This document shows positions 57,790 through 64,000 of a DNA stretch of 64,000 nt, in pieces (the first letter of the stretch is position 1; each line of letters begins with the position of its first letter). The stretch is taken from assembly GCA_904066235.2 (NCBI GenBank), contig CAJFCV020000004.1, forward strand, positions 9,238,001-9,302,000, written 5' to 3'. Made by a program: the position numbers and the translations under genes. This stretch comes from Bursaphelenchus xylophilus (lineage: Eukaryota > Nematoda > Chromadorea > Rhabditida > Aphelenchoididae). The notes beneath the pieces are model-generated. The model saw only the letters and a program-made list of their open reading frames with translations, did not search any database and had not been told where the DNA came from.

Positions 57790-58420
57790 TAGACTGGTTT
57801 TTTGCGCTTTCAATGTGCGAAAAAGTCAGGGGGTAAGCGAGAGCCGAAAAAAGCCTATTGCACGGTGCAAAAAGCAAGAATTTCACAGTGCAAAGAAAAC
57901 TTCTGTTTTCGCACAGTGCAGGTCGCCGATTTCAGTGAATGTCTCGATTTTGTAAACCAAGCGGCAATTTTACTCGCTATCGTAGCCCTTTTCCTGCGAG
58001 TCAAGCCCTCAAAACCTCCATTGCTTATCGGTGCCCGTCCAGTTACTATGTATTTTTCTCCGTTCAGCCCGGCGACTTTCCGGAAAGGCAAAAGGCCCTG
58101 ATAATTCGCAGAATGCGGCTTTGGCGCGTTTTGCCGGCCCCATGATTTCTTCGTTCTGACTCAAAAATTTTTCTCTCACAATCAGACAAGGGGCCCGGGA
58201 AATCCATTGGCCTTGTCCCGGTTACAAAAAAGTTTTGCCCAGCCCTTTTCAGAATTTCCAAAAAACAAGAAATTTCACATTTCAAAGAAAACTTTTGTAA
58301 TATTTTCTCACGATGCGTGTCGCCGATTTCAGTCCGGCGACTTTCCGGAAGAAGCGCGGGTTTTTTTGCTTACAATTAGCCAAAGTTCAAACAGATTCTC
58401 TGCGCTGCGCTAAATATAGT
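57790..58420. mobile_element. MITE family C copies
   Basis: Contains AGCCGAAAAAAGCCTATTGC, GCACGGTGCAAAA, TTTTCGCACAGTGCAGGTCG and twice GTCGCCGATTTCAGT (about 57921 and 58319). A stretch from about 57930 to 58060 is repeated at 59661-59791. Confidence 0.6.
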
Positions 58421-59159
58421 AAATTCAAAGGATTTCACGTGATCTGTGAACAGCGTAGAGATGAAAAAACGAATTCACAGAAATTAAGTAACGCAGAGAT
58501 TGTATTATCAAGCGAGGGAACTTTGAGCTCCATAACGATCGGTAACGAGGTGAGTAATTCGCATAGCGGGTTATGTTTTTTGTTTTCAAAAATAAACACA
58601 GTCTATATGGGTTCAAAAGTTTTAATAACACAATTTTTTCTCTATTCGAGACTTTGCGCAGCTGGGTAAATCTTTTTACGGGGTTTCCGATCAGCGAGAG
58701 GCTGATTGTTAAAGGTGACAGATATTTTTGCGCGCTATATTTGTTGTGGAGTTCGTTGAATTTCCGCTCCTTCGCTGAGGGGGATATTATCAAAGTTTAT
58801 GACGTATGCGTGATACAATGGCAGACATAAAGAAACACCCCATCTTTTCGATTTCTTTCATCTCTCCTTGGTGATTCATAAGTCACAAAACAGACTCTGT
58901 CGTGAGTTGGATTTTGTGGTCAACAGCTTCCGATTCCGCCCTCTCTTCGCACAATAGACCTGATCGCGACCAAGTTTGTCACATCGCTTTATCCAGAATG
59001 TTTGCGAAGGTCTTGTTTTCAACCACTGATTCAGATTTAATCCTGGCTTAGCATCTTTAGGTTTTTATTCACTTACAGTGAAAGTATAAAAGCCATACGA
59101 TATTCTATTAGATACCACAGAATATCGTTGGTCAGTAACAGATTTTTACTGTGATTTGC
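58421..59159. other. Intergenic, no gene seen
   Basis: Short ORFs without features. Confidence 0.35.
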
Positions 59160-59490
59160 CTTACTAGTACTTCCCGAAAGTCGGTGGACTGATTTTTGGT
59201 GTTTGCACCGTGCGAAAAAAGTCAGGGTGCGAGCGACAGCCGAAAAAAGCCTATTGCACGGTGCAAACCCAAAAAATTGCACAGTGCAAAGAAAACTTTT
59301 GTTTTCGCACAGTGCGTGTGCCGATTTCAGTCCGGCGACTTTCCGGAAAGACAAAGCCAAAGTTCACTTTGCACTGTGCAATTTCAGGCCTTTCGCACCG
59401 TGCTAATTTCTTTTTTTGTCTGTCGCAAGCACCCTGATTTTTCTCGCACTACGCAAGCGCCAAAAATCAGCCCGACTATTTTCCGGACGG
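59160..59490. mobile_element. MITE family C
   Basis: Best-preserved member in this part. GGTGTTTGCACCGTGCGAAA and GCCGAAAAAAGCCTATTGCA on the left; GCACTGTGCAATTTC and CTGATTTTTCTCGCACTACG on the right; a shared ATTTCAGTCCGGCGACTTTC middle. Inverted phrases GCGCCAAAAATCAG / CTGATTTTTGGTGTTTGC mark the ends. Confidence 0.65.
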
Positions 59491-59491
59491 C

Positions 59492-59650
59492 TATCAGTCT
59501 GTCGGGAAAATAACGAGCATTCTGCCGCTGCACCGGTCGCGCCGCTGAAGTCAAAAAGCAACTTGTTTTGTCACGACACAATTCATTTTATCGATGGCGA
59601 TGCAACTTTTGATGATACATTGTGCCCATTATTTTCCCGACAGATTGATA
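59492..59650. mobile_element. Short MITE, TATCAGTCTGTCGGG type
   Basis: TATCAGTCTGTCGGGAAAAT and its near complement ATTTTCCCGACAGATTGATA bound about 160 bp. Related ends appear at 6694, 7968, 28514 and 56417. Confidence 0.75.
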
Positions 59651-59660
59651 TCATCACGTT

Positions 59661-59791
59661 GAATTCAGCGAATGTCTAGGTTTTGTAAGAAAAGGCAATT
59701 TTACTCGGCTATCGTAGCCCTTTTCCTGCGAGTCAAGCCCGCTTCCATTGCTTATCGGTGCCAGTCCAGTTACTATGTATTTTTCTCCGTT
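59661..59791 (+). repeat. Duplicate of 57930-58060
   Basis: Shares GCGAATGTCT, GGCAATTTTACTCG, CTATCGTAGCCCTTTTCCTG and TTACTATGTATTTTTCTCCG with the earlier copy. Confidence 0.7.
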
Positions 59792-59887
59792 TTCCAAAGT
59801 GTCTTTCGATTCATTGACATAAGATAAAAGTCATTATTTATTCTTTCAGTTTTCTGAATAACGGGAATTTTCTTGCAATGTTCATAG

Positions 59888-61243
59888 CACAGCATTCCGA
59901 ACTTTTTTCGCCACCGATCGGTGTCGAAAAAAAATCGAAAAATCGAGAGAGGGGTATGCATTTTTTTGTGTTGCCGGCTAGCAAAGGCAGGTATTGCAAA
60001 ATTAGAAAAAGTGTTTGATACTCTGAAGATTACTCATTTTAATTATACAAAAATTGTCACCATGCACTTTGTAACCCCCGAGAAAATCGCATTCGAAAAA
60101 ATGAAAATTTCAAATTTAAATGCAATGAAAATGCACTTTCTAGTTGACTACTGAAGAAAAAAAAGATGCTATCGTGTAGAGAATTTCGAGTACTTCCTAA
60201 TACGTATATTTTTTTGCGTTGTTTTCTAACAGTTTTAGAGCTACCGTGCAAAAACGCCTTTTTTTGCACTTTTTCCGACTTATCTGCACTTCAAATGCAA
60301 AAATGCAAAATCTTCCGAGCAATTATCATTCTGGGCATCCTAGTGGATATACATGCCAAATTTCGAATTTCTGCGATGCTTCTGTCTGCTGATATATCGA
60401 AATCATTACGAAACCTTGACAACTTAAGTTTCCGAAGAAAAACATAGAAAGCTTACTGTTTTTACTGTAGGATAGCCTTATTTCTTCCTAAAATGTATTT
60501 TTCCAACCCCGAATGTTATTCGTACAGTTTATGAGACAGCTTCATGTCATCATGAAAAATGTTGATTTCATACACAAGTGCAGCTTTTTTTATTCCAGTT
60601 ATTGCAGTCCAAACGCAAGCTAATACTTTCAAACTCACAAATAGAGTACATATAACGACTTTTTATCGAAAATGTCACAAAATTTATATTTCAAGGCGCG
60701 CTAATAAGTTGTCAAGGTTTCGTAATGATTTCGATATATCAGCAGACAGAAGCATCGCAGAAATTCGAAATTTGGCATGTATATCCACAAGGATGCCCAG
60801 AATGATAATTGCTCGGAAGATTTTGCATTTTTGCATTTGAAGTGCAGATAAGTCGGAAAAAGTGCAAAAAAAGGCGTTTTTGCACGGTAGCTCTAAAACT
60901 GTTAGAAAACAACGCAAAAAAATATACGTATTAGGAAGTACTCGAAATTCTCTACACGATAGCATCTTTTTTTTCTTCAGTAGTCAACTAGAAAGTGCAT
61001 TTTCATTGCATTTAAATTTGAAATTTTCATTTTTTCGAATGCGATTTTCTCGGGGGTTACAAAGTGCATGGTGACAATTTTTGTATAATTAAAATGAGTA
61101 ATCTTCAGAGTATCAAACACTTTTTCTAATTTTGCAATACCTGCCTTTGCTAGCCGGCAACACAAAAAAATGCATACCCCTCTCTCGATTTTTCGATTTT
61201 TTTTCGACACCGATCGGTGGCGAAAAAAGTTCGGAATGCTGTG
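59888..61243. mobile_element. Near-perfect foldback element, 539-bp arms
   Basis: Arms 59888-60426 and 60705-61243 are inverted copies with equal length and hardly any change; predicted peptides read from the two arms are identical. The loop is 278 bp. Ends are CACAGCATTCCGAACTTTTT and complement, with ATAG on both flanks (59884-59887, 61244-61247). No transposase. Looks like a recent insertion. Confidence 0.9.
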
Positions 61244-62882
61244 ATAGTATTCGCATAAAAACGTTGTGTTCCATTTTATTTATATATGTATGTATTGCCG
61301 TCGCTTTGAATAGCAGTCATATATCATAAAAACCACCCAGTAGTTTTGTAGAAATCGTTGCGACCAAGCTTCTGTAGGACCCGTTGGTTACACAAAAAAA
61401 TCTATTTTGTTCAAAAGAAGAGTGTTTGAACTCTTGTGTACCCATACTGCTCCCATGGCAAATAAAAGATAATTTAGTGGGAAATTGGACTCAAAAAAAG
61501 CAAAAACTGAATGGAGATGTATCCTCAATTACACCCATATTTTAATTAAAGTGGCGTTGCAATATTGTTGAAGAGAAATTTCCATCTCTGGAAGGAAGGC
61601 CAAGTTTTCGGGGCAAACTTTTGCCGGATTTTCACCGGCTTTTGGACTAGAAATCCGTCTTGTTTCTACAACCTAAAAATCTCTCATATGTATTAAAAAA
61701 AATGAAATCTAAATTTTTACCATGTTTTATAAAAAATGGGTTTCAATTTATATAGCTGTGCACGGTTCTTTGATTCTTCTGACTGCCACATTTTCCGCAT
61801 TTTCTCTATTGTTTGTTGATTAGAGATCGTACAAAACGTTCGTTTGATTCCCCCATTAATTTATTTTTTATGTTTCAAAGTTCAGCTAAAAACTTTTTAT
61901 TTATTGACGTTTCTTCGCATTAGAAAAATTAGTTCCTAAAATATCAAAAAAATTTTACTGATATTAATTTTAATCGCATCTGGCTTCCGTTTTCCGCTGA
62001 TCATATGAGACGATTGTTATTTTGGCTGCTTATCGCCAATCGTTCTGTAAGGGCACCTGTGTTGATTGTATTCAATTCATACGCCTTTGTTTCGACGGTT
62101 TTAATTAAGCCCCAGTAGAACAATGAAAAAGGTTTTGCGGTCGTTTTGAAGTTTTTAGGTGCGGTGTACTCCTATTGAAACTTTATATTTATTTCTACTG
62201 ATAGCGCCTTACAATATTTTTATTGTAACGGTGTTAGTGCAAATTTTGCAATAAGATTTGTGGCTTATTTGCTGTCAGTTGTCACCTTTTGCATTCACAA
62301 AAAAATATTTTCGGTTTCTTGAAGTTCTCCGGCTTCCTCTCTGTCGATTCTCTTTATTTCGCGTACTCTCTCGTGAGCAAACATTGTTGAGTATCTTGGC
62401 TGCAAGCGTTCCAGGATTTTCAAAAAATCGTATGCCGCTCAACAAGTATACAAAATTTGCATGCAAAACTCCAAAAAGTTTGAGCGTTGCACTTCATTTG
62501 TAGACACAGCCTTTGACATCGCGGTGCACCGCCAAAGAAACAAAACTTTCTGAACTCTTTAAAAACCACTAAAGTATCTCTCAAGTTTTTTTGCAACTTC
62601 TAAAAAATGATCTATTACCAGAGGGTACCCTCAGTCACAACTCTTTTTCTCTCTTTTTATTTCTGCGTTTGTGACCTGCACTTTGTGTCATTAGATAAAA
62701 AATTCGAAAAGCGTAAATATTTGCAACCCGATAACCTCATACCCTTATACGTTCTTACAAAATAACAGAATAGTCGATCAGTTTTTCCAGCAAAGTCTTT
62801 TATCGTTTTTACAAAGTGCTTTCCAAATAAATTTCAATGATCTTGTTGTTCGCTGCACTTTATTTTCGCGTTATTGCCTGCT
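61244..62882. other. Intergenic upstream of the transporter gene
   Basis: AT-rich, no supported gene. About 62330-62500 carries Tc5-like degenerate phrases (CGCGTACTCTCTCGTGAGC, CCAAAAAGTTTGAGCGTTGC). Confidence 0.4.
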
Positions 62883-64000
62883 ATGGACTATGTTGATGAG
62901 TATCCCAGTGAATTGGTCCTTGTTCCAGCTTATGCAACAATGGAGACGGACTGGCGATCGATCTACATCCTGGCCTCGACGGGGTTCTTGATGACCTTCC
63001 GGGTGTCGGCCATGGGCTCGGCTTTGTGGCCATACATGAAGCTGGTAAGTAGGTGATGGAAAGGTTATGATTTTGGCATAAATTTAACAGATTTTATGTG
63101 GCAAAACACCAAGGAGTTTTGATGTGAAGTCATTCTGAGCTCATGGCAATGAAAAAGCAAAGTTATGAGAAAGTAAACACGGTATAGCAAAAAATACTTG
63201 ACCGTAAAATTAACCGTAATTTTTGGCTTGAATTTTGTTATAAATATTGGCCTCGCTTGCAAAGGAAAAGCTAAAATTTTCAGGAATTTAAAATTGGCAT
63301 AGATTAATCGCGCTTTCGACATTTAAAAAAAATTTGGGCCCGACTTTATCTATAATAATTTTCAGTTTCTGCAACAGGCAATTTGCAGGCAATTTTTAAT
63401 GTGAAATTAAAATTCCAAGTCTATCTTGCAGCTGCTCAAGTCCTCTTTTCAGATAAACCCATCAATGGAAGAGTCGTTCCTCGGGGCCATGAGTTCGCTT
63501 GAAAATTTCTTCAACCTCTCGGTCTCATTTCTTGCCGGAGTGTTGTGCAATAAACTGAATGACACAAAGTGAGTCAATCCTAAGTTTATATAACTTTTCT
63601 CTTCCAGAATCTGCACCGTTTTAGGTGTTATTTTCTACATATGCAGTGTGATTTCCTATCTTTCCGTGGAACTGGTCCCGCAATTTGATAAACCCCTGTT
63701 CATGACAATGAACATCTGTTTTGGTCTTGCTGTTGGTGGGTTCTTTTTCGACTGTCTTTGTGCTGTAAGATTCATAGCTTCTACTCAACGTTTTTTAGGG
63801 CTAACCAGCGTGTCACGCACACACATAGCCATGGCATCCACTGAGCACGACCGGCCGAAAGCGATGAGTATTTATTCGTTGGCCTGTTCGACTGGAATGG
63901 GAGTTGGGCCGAGTAAGCTTTACTATCATATATGATATGAGGCGATAGTTTGTCCTATCATCCTATTATTAGGCGATATTAGGCGACCTTTTCTTTTATT
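62883..64000 (+). CDS. MFSD8-like major facilitator transporter (5' part)
   Basis: Exons 62883-63044, 63453-63568, 63608-63735 and 63799-63912 are in phase and the gene runs off the window. The N-terminus is short and acidic, then METDWRSIYILAS opens the first membrane segment; SALWPYMKL, the INPSMEESFLGAMSSLENFF segment and GVLCNKLNDTK follow. Later THIAMASTEHDRPKAM matches the conserved loop between membrane helices (STxxDRxKAM) of the MFSD8/CLN7 group, lysosomal multi-pass transporters. About 173 residues are seen. The family call is from remembered motifs; other MFS branches are possible. The last donor is at 63913. Confidence 0.78.

Noticed and set aside
60057..61210. Identical ORFs found in both orientations
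   Set aside because: They are consequences of the near-perfect inverted repeat at 59888-61243.
63961..63995. Telomere-like TTAGGC repeats at the window end
   Set aside because: Only two ATTAGGCGA-like units with extra bases; not a telomeric array.

Overview
This window is eukaryotic and almost certainly from a nematode. Its genes are split by mostly short GT-AG introns and belong to nematode-typical families: Srh-type chemoreceptor, ShKT (SXC) secreted protein, MLT-10-like moulting protein and a small F-box protein. Non-coding DNA is full of Tc1-like, Tc5-like, mariner-like and hAT-like non-autonomous elements. I cannot name the species. Gene models below were built by hand from splice signals and phase continuity, with no transcript evidence.

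Layout: 0.8-3.3 kb, an Srh chemoreceptor on the minus strand. 4.2-4.4 kb, a long (TC)n tract. 5.0-6.0 kb, a two-domain ShKT secreted protein. 6.4-8.2 kb, a foldback element. 8.7-11.7 kb, a second seven-pass receptor-like gene with a foldback and a MITE in intron 1. 13.5-16.0 kb, an F-box gene. 16.9-18.8 kb, two tandem paralogues of a small secreted Arg-rich protein sharing a KREAGF(F)NV motif. 19.1-22.2 kb, an acyl-CoA synthetase ending in the peroxisomal signal AKL. 22.2-37.9 kb, a gene-poor, repeat-rich stretch in which I find no convincing gene. 38.3-41.2 kb, two paralogous single-exon genes of about 80 codons with TATA promoters and 3' flanks full of UGUANAUA (PUF-type) sites. 43.6-55.1 kb, a large MLT-10-like gene whose introns hold several transposons. 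55.5-56.3 kb, a small secreted four-Cys protein. 56.4-61.2 kb, transposon-derived arrays and a near-perfect foldback. 62.9 kb to the end, the 5' part of an MFSD8-like transporter.

There is no operon-like or system-level clustering of the known genes. The best candidates for something undescribed are the KREAGF pair, which look like secreted or peptide precursors, and the FYHPRRSS pair, which look like short, tightly regulated proteins under PUF control. The transposon record is also informative: one Tc5-like element carrying a tRNA-Ser-like sequence is nested in a Tc1-like MITE inside an intron, and its outer sequence is related to the core of the large foldback at 6.4-8.2 kb.
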